DNA from: Linepithema humile | Lineage: Eukaryota; Arthropoda; Insecta; Hymenoptera; Formicidae | Direction of reading: 5' to 3' | Assembly (NCBI RefSeq): GCF_040581485.1 | Contig: NC_090129.1 | Span: 18,223,264-18,287,263, forward strand | DNA: 64,000 bases | Shown here: one piece after another, positions 52,476 through 64,000 of the stretch | How the letters are laid out: each line of letters begins with the position of its first letter | Position numbering within the stretch: position 1 is the stretch's first letter | Notes under the pieces: model-generated | What the model was told of the DNA's origin: nothing | Database searches by the model: none | The model's input: the letters and a program-made list of their open reading frames with translations, nothing else | Program-made: the position numbers and the translations under genes

Positions 52476-55400
52476 CAACTCGCGAGAGTGCGGCTGCGGT
52501 TTTCTTGGTATAAAAGGAAACTGCCTCTTTCTATGCATCAGATAAATAAACACTTGAATAGGAAGTTTTCCTCAGATTTTCGGAAGCGTATATAATATTA
52601 TTTATTACTTTTGAATTTATTAAAAACGAACGAAAACGCTAAGAATAAAGAAATTATTTTATTTTCAGAAACCATAAATCTTTTTAAAATTGTAGCAGTC
52701 AGTGAAAAGGCAGGAAGAATCGCTATAAAATGCAGCATGTGTAAGAATTAACAAAAAAAGGGGTGAAATAAAAAATTTTTTGCTTGGAGCTGCAGAAAAC
52801 CCGATTCTTCCTGTTTTCTTTTCCTTCTGCCAACGCATCTATTTGGTTTTGACAATGTTTTCTCGTTGCATAATAAATGCGAACAGAAATTAGCGCGCCG
52901 CAGCGATAATTACGTCTCGCGGGACGTTTGCGTGCGCTTGAAGTGACGAATGAAGAGACCACAATTCCGTTCGCAGGGATTTCGAGTTTCACGTTTCTTC
53001 GTGTAGTGTGTTTCACATTGGTGAAATTCCATTCTCTCGTTAATTTTCCGTTAGGCACATTATTCTACAAAATAGAGTTCAATCTCAATTCTTTATATTG
53101 TAGAAAATCGCAAACATACGGTTTCAAAAAGCCTATTAATATAAAATTTGAAAAAGTTTGGCTATAAATCTTAATATGTTATTCCTAATTTAAATAACGC
53201 TCTTCACAAAAAATTGTTTTTGGAAAAAAATATAAATATTTTGCTGTTAATAAGCAAACTTTTGTCTTCAATGAAAAGAATTACATAGCAAAGTTGCAAG
53301 TTGACGTCATGAGATATTCTCACTGCTTAACTTATCGATTGCATTTACTCTCAATTGTTATTGAAACTCTTTAATCTTCTAATTTCGTTCATAAATCATA
53401 GAATTCATCATTTTTGAACAGCTTTACAAAAAGAATTAAAAAGTTTATTATAATTTTTAAATGTAAATTATTAAATAACAAGTGTTTTAAGATTTTGAAA
53501 ATTTTTATGTAATTGTAACTATATTGCCAAATTGATATAAGTGATATTTAAAATACGACAAAAACAATCCAATTGAGAAATTAATTTTTGGAATTAACAA
53601 GTTAATATCCACAAGTTAAATTTTTCTGTATCGTGTTCTTATTCACTTATTATCTAGAAAATATACTCATTTATTATCTAGAAAATATTATCAAAATTAT
53701 GTTTCGGAAAATAATATTATACAGATAGAACATTGCAAATGAAGAACGTGCAAACCGCAACTAAGGTCATAAGACGATCAACAGATTGCCGTTGTTTCGC
53801 AGACTAATTAGCGCAAGCTTATAAAACGTGATTGTCTTAAGATACTACGCTCACAGCGTAACATTTTGCTATTCAGATTGTACAATCTTGGTGAAACAGT
53901 GAAATTAATGAGTGTTTCTGCGTTACGTCATAAGAAAAGAAGATTTTTAATACTAATTTTTGCTAATTAACTATTATTCTAATTTACAAATTTCTATAAA
54001 CCATTTATTATTGCTACAAAATATTACATAAATCTTATAACAAGTTGCGAATGTAGCAATGCCTTTATTTTTATTAATTTATTTTATGAAAGAATATAAA
54101 ATAAACGTTAGAACAAGTTTATAATTTACTTAACACTTTAAAATTTGAAACAGACATAATTTCAAAAGTTTCGCAACAAATAACTCCGTTTCTTACTAAC
54201 AAAATACGTATAAATGTCAATAAAAACTAGCAATATAAGGTTGTTGTTGAACATTGCGGCTGAACTAACGCTAGCTCGACATACGTCAATATTTATTTGA
54301 CATTGTTTACCTACTGTTCCACTTCCAAACAACCGAAGTGCATCATTGTATATGGCTTTTACTTTTACTAACAATGAAGTTCTTCGTAAAATTATAGTAA
54401 AGAACAATTTGCGTAAAAATAGCGGTAGTCGCGCAAATTAAAGATTATCTCATCACATACTATTTTGAAATTAGATCGACTTTGCTTTGCATTTATAAAA
54501 ATTATTAAAACTTAAACATCAGGTTTAATTAATTAATAAATTTACCATTTTTTTAAATTTATGTATTACGTATATACTGATATGCAAATAATTATGTAGG
54601 ATCATTTTTCAGCTTTATTATGCTATAAATAAAAAAAAACTGATTAATTCTAGCTCTGCGGACAACATAAATGTGGAAAATGCGAAATAAAAGTTTCGAG
54701 ACGTAGCTTCTTCTCGTTCTTTCCGGTTATACCGTTTGTTCCAAATTGCGGGGGATCTTCTGTCAACACAATGCAACTGCGTTTTACTCACGCGCATAGA
54801 TTTAAAAGGGAGACAGAAAAACAAAACGTAGAAACGGCGAATAAAAGCCTCCTACTTCCGCCGTTATTTTCTACGCTAATTAATAGGCAGAGCCCGGCGT
54901 TTCAGAACCGATACATATTTCATGCGCACCGGCGGCGACCGTTTAAATCCGCCTTTGCTGCGCGACCGGTACTAATAATTGCGGCGCTCGAGGGGTTCGA
55001 CTTGATAAAGGGCATCGGTAAAGAGAATCTGCGAAAAGCGTTCATAATATCTGATAGTGCAACTGAGCAGCCCGAAAGGGACATATGCATATGTCGGAAA
55101 CAGTCTCAATGCGTTAACCCTTTATTGCGCCCTTCATCAAGTTTTTGATAATTTTTTCTTATATGTTTTGACATGCATTGTTAAAAGCATATGCAAATTA
55201 AACCAAAGTGCATCATTGAATGCACAATTTGTTTGAAAAAAATGTGATTAATTCGCTGTGAATATTAAGAAGAAATATTTATCTACTATATATTCTCATT
55301 ATTTGTTCTCTAAACACAACAAAATATTATTTCTCTCCGTATTGTACTAATTAAGAACGAAAAATTACTTGTGAAACATTCCGAGATAAAATACATAAGT

Positions 55401-55611
55401 AGCAAATCACTGTGCTAAATGTAATATTTAACATTTTTCACAGATACATTATAAAAATCCATATCTTTTATACCATTCGAGCGATTTATTCGCAATATTC
55501 CGCAGCGTTCGCGCTATTCATCAGAACGCGAAATCAGCAAGCCCGCGTTGCCAATTTTAATCAAGCCACGCATCCTATTACATTTTACACCGGCAGCTGC
55601 CGCCTGGCGCG

Positions 55612-55794
55612 GAGTGCGTAATGGCGCTTAGCCGGAAATCCTGTTTTCGCGGATCTGAGTCGGCGAAGATGGCGGCGAAAGTCGACTGCCGGGCTGACTG
55701 ACTTAAGTCGAAAGTTCGCCGGCGGTGGCCTCGTCACTGTTTTCCTTGGTGGGAGTTTAACTCGGCGGAGTGCATCAGGAGTGCGTCGGTGCAT
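55612..55794 (-). repeat. Member C of the CpG-rich non-coding repeat, inverted relative to B
   Basis: Read on the minus strand it has ATGCACCGACGCAC, CCGAGTTAAACTCC, ACTTTCGACTTAA, GATCCGCGAAAACAGGATTT and GCTAAGCGCCATTACGC, matching member B block by block with small indels. An 83-codon minus frame (MPPPPPPAWF...) overlaps it, but begins in a GGC microsatellite and is not shared with B. Confidence 0.6.
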
Positions 55795-55812
55795 AAGGAA
55801 CGAGAGGAACCA

Positions 55813-55835
55813 GGCGGGCGGCGGCGGCGGCGGCA
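55813..55835. repeat. (GGC)n microsatellite
   Basis: GGCGGGCGGCGGCGGCGGCG gives a run of prolines in the minus-strand frame. No gene is supported here. Confidence 0.8.
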
Positions 55836-58800
55836 TTAACGCTGCATCCTCGTGCGCTAATCCGGCTGTTATCCCCCGGACTTAGACAGAGGACGACCGG
55901 TCCTCGAACCAACTCCACTCATCGCGTCTCGAATACTCCTCGTCCTCGTCCTTCTGCCATTTTCTCCAATTCTCCATTTCTCTTTCTTAATGAATGCTCG
56001 CTGATTAGTACGTCCCCGATCTTGCAGAGAAAAATCTTCAGCCCTAATCAGTGTACTTAAAGAGATTAAATTGTGGAAAATGATTTTTAAAGAGTTATAT
56101 CTCTGCGTACTCTCGACTGAGTTATTTTTGTATACAGAAAGAACTCCATGCGCTATATGTCGTATTCTCCGGAGTCTTATTTTTATCATTGAAGAGGGCT
56201 GCAATGTAAAAATATATTCTCCATGCAATATGCATATATAATTTTAAAAAATCCGCAGGTACTTTTCAGCGGAATTATTCCGTACGATCTTTCGACAGCT
56301 TAATGTAGATTTATAAACTCGCTTATCTAAATGATTATTTCCGATTGTGCAGAGAGTTAAGTGTTCTATCTGAAAAGCATTTTTGCATACAACTTTTTAT
56401 TCTTGCAAAACCAGAAATGCGAAAATAAATGTTCTCGGCTAGAAGGGATCGCAGGCGCAGATATCAGATGGAGAAGTTCCATAGCTTAATGTTTCTACTC
56501 TCTCGCGAAGATCATCTCTTCCGGCGACGGGAAGAGAGAAGACAAGAGTAGAGCCGGCTGCTGTTTCCGCACGTTACGTGTCTTGACCATAGAAACGGTA
56601 CAATGGCCTCCGCCAAACAACCGGTCGTAACTCGCGAGTAGATAAAGGATCATCCTCCTCTTTCTCCCTCTTCCAGGGACTTCCTTTCTTCCGTAACTAT
56701 TTCCTTGGTTCTACCAAGCTCCCCGAAACGTGCTTAGAAAAGCGGTCCTCTTAGAAAGTGACGACGTGTCGTTGATTATTTCACCTCGCACGCATTCTTG
56801 GTGTCGTTTTCTTGTATCTTCACAGCGTCGTTTGTTAATTCCAGCTGACAAAACTTTTTTCGGAAAATTATTAATAAAATAAAAACTTTTTAAATAATAA
56901 TAATTAGCTATTTATCCAATTAAATGTTATAAAGTTATTGAAAAGTGACGAAGTTATATTATTAGGCGATATTTAAAAAAAAAATATTCTCTTTAAAATT
57001 TTCACTTATTACGCTATTTTTCGTAGAATGTACAAAATAAACAGTGTGTAATTCTTTAATGAAAGATTCACTATGATGAGCTTTATGAATGTATTGTAAT
57101 ACTAACTTGGGTATTAAAAGATCCGGAGTTTTTTTTTGCTATACTTTTTTTCTCTAACAAATCTTTATTTTTCATACACTCTAGGATGAAAGAAAGTCAA
57201 CGCCTAACAACCAAGAAATACTCTTTTTTACTCGAGGTTCGCCTTCGAGGCAGTCAGCGATGTATTAAGAGTATCCAACGCGATGGCTTCAGGCTACGCG
57301 AACGAGACTCTCGCTAAAATTTTAAACTAGCATGACTTTGCGCCTCGTAAACTTTGCAGATCCCGGAAAATTCCGTCCCTTTGTGTCGGAAAAGCTTACG
57401 TTAAAACCGCATACTACCTTATTTCGATTATCAATGTTCTAATCATTTATCTATTCAACAATTAATAAAACTCGCGGATTTAAGAATAATAAAATGACGA
57501 AACATGTATTTTATCTCGCATGAAAATATGTGGTTCCTAATTGTAAAGTATTATATTTATTGCACAATTTTTATTGCATGCCATAAAAATTATATTATTA
57601 CGATACATACAACATGTTTAGTTTAGTCGTAAATCTATTTATATTTACAATTGCGAGTAAGAAATTATTGCGGCGGTGTATTTTATTCTTGAAGTACGTC
57701 GGCTGATAACCGGAGGCGCGCGAAAATGTGCGAGAAAGAAAAATTTGAGAGTACTCCGCCGTGCCGGTGGACTTTGTAAGTCAAACCAAATTCGTGCGCT
57801 CGCATTCTCTGCGCTTTATACACCGCGCGCGTTCCAAACGTACCGCGAAGAAAGCAACACAGAGGAGAAACACCGACGCGTGCAAAATATTCATAACGCC
57901 AGAAATTGCAACAGTTGTATTTCTCATATGTCTTCGTGAGATTACATAATTATTTTTAAACAGATGACACGATTTTTCGGATTGACTAATTTAACTTTGT
58001 GTAAAATATTTTAAATAAACAAGTGCGGACAAATACAAATATATTCTACACAGTTTTGACCAAGATGTATTTTAAACATTTATTCAAACGCGAAAGGAGG
58101 TAAAATACTTGTTGAGATCGCGATATGAGTGGCAAAAAATAAATAATAAAATATTTTTTAAAAATATTTTTGCACAGATTAAATCAGTTGTTATAATTGG
58201 AACCAATATATGGCTTATAAAATAAACAACACTTTTTATCACTTTTCCGGATCGCGTGTTAGATATTTCGAAATTGGTCTAAAACAGTGTTTCTCGTAAA
58301 CAATTCTGATTCATGACATGGCTATACTACACCATATAAAAGCGAGAGAGCACGTCACGCGCCAGTCTTTTCACCCAGTTACCGGCATTCTCAATAAACT
58401 TACGCTGTCGTTGGCGAGAAACGACTGCGATGAAAACTTGATTTCAACGTTGCTGCGCGCATCGATAACGCGTTTCAAAGTCTTTGTTGAAAGAAATCCC
58501 GCACAGACAAGACAATGATGAAAATTGAGATATTTGATACGTGTAACATGACCGGCAAAAATCCGTACCTGTCGTAAAAATAAAACTGATAAAAACAACA
58601 GGGCGACATTATAATGGGCCGGTTTTTATCGAAGTTGACCTGAAAGTTTAAATCTCGGTATGACGAGGCCAAAATCGTCGCGTCTCATCAGCGGCAAAAC
58701 TTTAAGCAAGATTAAATTTTACATCATCACTCCACCTAAGAATTATACAGAGATAAAGGTGCGCCTCGCCAGTGAGATAGGAACTTTACAAACTAGTCTA

Positions 58801-61800
58801 AGGTTTCTTTCAAAAGTAAGAAGAGAAGCGCTTAAAATACGGCAAGATCGTAGAAAATCTCTCGTAGAATTTTCTTTTTTATGGAAACGGAAAACAACGA
58901 GGATACACGCAAGCAATTATTTTTCTGTACTTGTTAGAGACCGCTATTAACGCATTATTTTTGTGACGTATTGCACGTATTGTGGCAGTAGATGCGTGAA
59001 AATATCTATTATTGTTTATAAATAAATATTATTTAACATAAATACACAAAAATTCGTTTATTTAGAAAAGGCAACTTAATCTTGTATAATGTTGTATGTT
59101 CAATTTGATATATCAATTCCAAATTTTTCTTTAACTATTACCGCTTTCTCAATTAATTTAATAATACGAATTGAAGAATTTTCTGAATATCGAAGGAGTG
59201 CGCTTTCGAACGGAAGACCGAAAGCTTTCGCTGGAAGGAATAATGTTCGCCAGGCAAATTCTGTCGCAAAATAACACTAGCGAGAAAGATCAAAAAAGAT
59301 CAGATGATGCGGTTGGCTGAGAACAAAATGGCAAGGAAAGGTGTGAGATGGAGGGGAGGTGGAGGGGATGACAGAAATATTCTCCCCGGAAACGTTCGTA
59401 AAATATAAAATAGAAGAGAAACTTCTGGTCAGATTTATGGTGATATAAAGAAATTAATTATTACAATTTATAAAACGTTCTTTTTATTTCTACAAATATT
59501 TGTCTGATTTATATTTATGTGTGGTTTGAAATTATATTTGATTAATTATAGCTTATTATTTATTAAATAAAGCTTTTTGTTATAAATTAATGTGCAAATC
59601 TTATTAATATTATCAAATAATTTGCGAAATAATTGATATTGAATTTAGAGATAATTTTTCAATATTATTTTATAAATAGAAAACGTTTGAAAATTATTAA
59701 TGCTAATAAAATAATATCAATTACATATAAAAATCATAATTTAAATGGCCGGCATTTAGAGAAAAGAGAATGAGAAATACGTCAATGGTTTTTATTTAAA
59801 ACCGAATATTTTAAAGTATAGAAATTTTTAACTTATAATGTATTAAAATATAAGTATAAAATCTTAAATAAATAAATTAACAAATAATTTAATCTGGAAA
59901 ATATTTTAAATTTCTAGATCACATACATAATCTTTGTTGTTCAAATTATTTTATATTTGATTTTGTAATTCAAATCTAAAAGAATACTAAAATACTTAAC
60001 ATTTTTTTATGACATATTTATTTTTTATTCTCTCTTTCTTACTTTTTCTATATTTAGCAAATCACTAGCAGAAAGTAATACATACATAAAACACAAGAGT
60101 GAGCACGCTTTTGATGATTAAAAGAAAACGTACGCTCGGCGATAAAGGAGTAACTTTTGACTCTTTTAGCCAAGAATTATTACACATTCGCAAATAGCGG
60201 AACTGTAGAAACCGCATGGCCGATTTTTATGTAATATTTATTTTACAAGAATAACGTGCGAGTGGTGAACTTCGGCGGATGGAAAAGCGCTCCTTTGGCT
60301 GAAACGGGAATTCTGCTTGCAAATTCCTTGCGTGCTCACGCAACGGCGCGCGTTTTGCACGATAAAGCTCGCCTCGTGGCGAGTGACACACGGTGTGTGC
60401 ATCTACGGCAGATTCGCGCGCTTTTCGCGAGCACGCCAACCCGAAGTTTTTCTTGTAGCCATAAATTTATGCGACAAACCTTTCTCGCGTCGCGTTGCAA
60501 AGAACTCGACTTGTAATTTATTTATTCACAGAATGCAAATTACAGATGAGAAGATCAAAGCAGGATTTTCAGTAATTTATAGTAAATATTGGCGAACGAA
60601 AAGACTGAATAATATAAGCATTTTATATAATGCAGTAAATGAATTTACTCATTAGAAATTCTTTTCAAATACAATCTTGCAGCTGCATCTGAAAAAATTA
60701 ATACATTTAATTATCACAAATTATTGTGCATTTTAAGTATTTTAATTGTTACGTGTTATTTGTTTTAGTTTTAATTAAAACATGTGCAATAAATTGTAAC
60801 TAATTAAAAATTTTAACAAATATTTTCAAACATCTTATTCAATTTTAGTGAATACAAATCATAATTGTATACTGAGTAATGTCACAATTATGTACGCGTT
60901 TAATTGATAAGCCAATAATTGTATTCATTAACTAGAGTAGCGTGGATTGTTCTATCCGCCGTGAATTCCGTCTTAGAATCGATCTAACTAATGAAAATCC
61001 GCATTTATTTATGCATATTACAGAAATAAAAGCCAACTCGCACACTTCACTTGCACGAAAATCATGAATTCACATCGCAAATTTGCCACGCTGCTGAACG
61101 TACACGAAACGCATTTTGTGCCATAACGCGTCCACGCGCATAATTGTCCCGATTATTATCACATTACACATTCCGCGGTACATTCGCGATACCGTGCACA
61201 CACTCGGAGCAAGCGAGACGAACGACAACTATCTTGACGGCTATCCGGAGGTCGTCAAGTGCGTATGTACACAACATAATTACGTTTCACTTGTACGTGT
61301 GTGTATGTGTGATTTAATTTCAACGAGCTGAATTTTCAACATGCTGCATGTGGTGCGCGATCCTTTCGAGCGTAGGAATTATTTCGCGTGTTTCTTTCAT
61401 CAAAATCTGTACTCACTGCAATTATAACTTGCTTAAATCTATGGCGCAGTTGTTGTATCGACAAAGCGCTGTTAATCGCGAACATTTGCAATAAATAATA
61501 CGTTTCGGTAAACGTCTATCACTTTAATCGGCTTTCGACTTTCGTCGAAAATTCGCAATTGTTATGCATTCTTACTGCACGATTACTATGGATAAAATAT
61601 CTATACGATTAAACATTTACGTTTCGCAAAGCGTTTGCGCTCTGTGTGTGTATTCTAAATTCAACCGGAAAAGATTCATAGCTAGCCGGTAGGATAATAC
61701 GCGCAGGATACACTTTCGGTAGGATGCACGCTCTACTTTACTTATTGCTGTGAGCTTTTTCGGTTTAATTTAAAAAAAAACAGAGCACAAGCGCTTGCGA

Positions 61801-63683
61801 AACATAAACTATGTAATCGTGTATTTGCCTGTAGTAATTGCGTAATAAAAGTGCACGACTAGTGCAAATTATTGTCGATTAAAGTAAGCGGCGAACGTAT
61901 TATTTATTGCGGCTGTTTGTGATTAATAGCGTTTTGTCAATCGTCATTTGACGCCTGAGTTCGAGCGAGTTATAATTTTAATAAACATGTGTTTTGATGC
62001 CATAAACATGCACAATAATCACGTGCACTCAAGAAAACCGAAGTACGATGTACTTTTTATTAGTAGTATATTGAAAATTTAGCTTGTTGGAATTAAATTG
62101 AATAAAATGTAGTTGTGGTATCTTGATGATTTGATCGTGGCTCATTTGCTCGTTTGCAATGTGTATATAATGTCACGCCGGCCACCAAACATGTAAGATT
62201 ATAATAATTATAATTTTCTACGTAAACGTACCGCGACATGTGGATTTTATTTTACATTTGTATAACGTGGCATAAAATTGCGACATAATTCCATTCGTGA
62301 ATTTCATGTTTTATGCAAGTTGTCTTTTGTTTAATAGTGAACATAACTAACAATTTCATACTTTTCAAGTTGTGGATGTGATTTTTTTGAAGCAATTTAA
62401 GACGGAGTTTGCAATAAATAAGCAAAAATATTTTAGCTAGTGGACAAAAGTCTGTTATTTTTTTATTTTTTAAATATGTTTACGTGATGTTAAGAAAATT
62501 TATATATACAATAATTTACAAGTTACGCATTTAACTTTTTATTACTCTTTTTTCGTAAAATTTTGAAAATATAAATCATATGAATATGTGTATGTAAAAA
62601 AAAACAAATGTCTATGAAGATATAAATTATAAAAAATTGAATTTAAAAATTAAAATCCTAAAAGTGCAAATTTTATAGAAATGTAATATTCAATATAACT
62701 TCAATATACATAAAGAGATTTTTTACTTCATCTTATTAAAGAGTTTTATCAATGTTTTTGTCATAAAACGAATCGTCAAAGTGTGGTTTCGGATGAGCGG
62801 TTGTGATAAAGCCGATATAATTAGTCATGCAGCAATTATACAGTAGTCGAGTTACTTTTATGGCGTGCGTTTCACCGCACAGTTCTTTTTTTTGCTCTCT
62901 GTTCTCGTTTGCATATAAAAATATTTAAAAATATATTGTTAATTATGTAATATTTGAATATAATTCTTAACAATTTTTGTATATATTTAAAACAAATAAT
63001 TACCTTATGTGTGTAATAATAATATCATTTACTTTTCTATAATAATTTTATAAAATAACTCTAAAACACGTTTGCTTTTACTAAAAAATATATTAATTAT
63101 TAATAGTTTATAATAATTTATAAATACAGTCTTAAAATCTTGTTTTACAGATTTTTGTAAATGTAAAATATATTTACAAATATATTTCATATAAAATTTT
63201 TTACATTTAACTCTTCAGATATTTTTGTTATCTCTTTAGAGCTTTTACTGCATCTTACAGTTATAAGAAAATATCATTTTCTAAGGTTAAAAAAATGTGG
63301 TATTGAAAGGGTCAAGAGAAAAGGGCGCGTTGAATGGCCTTGCATGTATGCTTTGCATCCATCGCGGTGCATTTCCGATACGATCAAGAAAGCTCGAGGA
63401 GGCGCGATATGAATTCGTATGAATACATCTGCGGTGAAATCGCGAGCGAACGGCATGAATGAATGGGGAATTCCGCTCCATAGAAATTCAACGCGCGTGC
63501 ACGCGCTCGCGTTATGCGCGTTCGATCTCGAACGTAGATCGAGAGGCACGACATAAGGTAGACGGCATGAGCGGTAAGCGGAAGTGAACGCAAACGCGTA
63601 AACGGACTCGAATAAAAAAAGTAGCAAAATGAGAAGTAATATTGCTAAAAGAGTTTATATCAGAGTAAGAAATTATAGACATG

Positions 63684-64000
63684 TAGGGGAAGGTGGGGTA
63701 AGACGGACCCCCTAAGCAAAAATGGTTATATTTTTTATATTAATGACAAAAAATAACTGAAATTTAGCATGAAGAAACTGTAGAATGTTTATCATAAGAT
63801 TATAATGTTAAATTTTCAAAATTTGCAAAAGTTTGAATTATTATTAAGATTTTTAAAAACTTAATTTTGGTCCGTTTTACCCCATAGGTGGGGTAAAATG
63901 GACCATCCCATGGGGTAAAATGGACCAAGCCGAGATAATATGGATCAAGAAATAATTTAACTGATCAACTCAAAATCAAAACTATATAGTATTTATTAAA
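63684..64000. mobile_element. Edge of a repeat carrying GGGGTAARAYGGACC motifs, truncated by the window end
   Basis: TGGGGTAAGACGGACC at 63694-63709, GGTCCGTTTTACCCCA (inverted) at 63869-63884, and TGGGGTAAAATGGACC at 63889-63904 and 63911-63926 are variants of one motif, in both orientations, within 235 bp. This motif is familiar from dispersed insect repeats. The rest lies beyond the window, so the class cannot be judged. Confidence 0.6.

Larger units (their letters stand above)
44803..63680. other. Presumed intronic or intergenic DNA with CpG islands, right part
   Basis: AT-rich DNA alternates with CpG-denser islands near 45890-46150, 47380-47640, 47930-48380, 48740-49080, 50060-50520, 51290-51720, 52170-52510, 54660-55100, 55490-55930, 56460-56850, 57660-57940, 60130-60500, 61000-61350 and 63310-63600. 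ATG frames of 96 codons (58660) and 125 codons (54771) exist, but lack protein-like composition, splice context or recognisable motifs. I see no supportable gene here. Confidence 0.5.

Noticed and set aside
54771..55148. 125-codon plus-strand ATG frame
   Set aside because: It has a true ATG but no motif, no splice context, and a basic composition typical of chance frames in CpG-rich islands.
58660..58950. 96-codon plus-strand ATG frame
   Set aside because: It is Lys/Arg-rich with no recognisable domain or splice partner.

Overview
The window looks like nuclear DNA from an insect, most likely a hymenopteran such as an ant. It is very AT-rich, broken by many short CpG-dense islands. It has long introns, GT-AG splice junctions, small inverted-repeat transposons, and no compact or operon-like coding. 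The organism is inferred from base composition, repeat style and gene structure, not from a database match. Almost all open reading frames above 60 codons are chance frames. Many start at GTG or TTG, or sit in CpG islands where stop codons are rare.

One gene can be rebuilt with confidence. On the minus strand between about 8.4 and 14.3 kb, four coding exons at 12698-12722, 10386-10433, 9316-9462 and 8659-8915 join in phase 1 at every junction. They give a 158-residue secreted, probably GPI-anchored uPAR/Ly6 (three-finger) protein. A non-coding first exon at 14091-14275 and a poly(A) signal near 8395 are proposed. Its introns carry a 185-bp inverted-repeat element, a near-perfect hairpin and a 200-bp tandem duplication.

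A second gene begins on the plus strand in the CpG-rich block at 26.5-29.4 kb. It has a long, probably untranslated leader, then a first coding exon (29217-29412) that encodes a signal peptide and a short Cys/Pro/Thr-rich segment ending at a GTAAGT donor. I found no convincing later exon. The next 34 kb therefore reads as a large first intron, with CpG islands about every 1-2 kb that may be cis-regulatory modules. Several islands share a diverged non-coding repeat, and one holds a perfect 35-bp palindrome.

Weaker coding signals are two phase-compatible small exons at the left edge (39-160 and 476-520, plus strand), a minus-strand exon at 44.54-44.76 kb that encodes a strong signal-peptide core and a Pro-rich tail, and two short plus-strand ATG frames that end at donors (31150 and 46029).

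Mobile DNA is limited to small non-autonomous pieces: a hAT-like MITE with an 8-bp target duplication at 17.0 kb, an element with about 110-bp inverted repeats at 15.5 kb, a palindromic element at 32.3 kb, and the edge of a GGGGTAAAATGGACC-bearing repeat running off the right end. I saw no tRNA, rRNA, known microRNA or CRISPR array.
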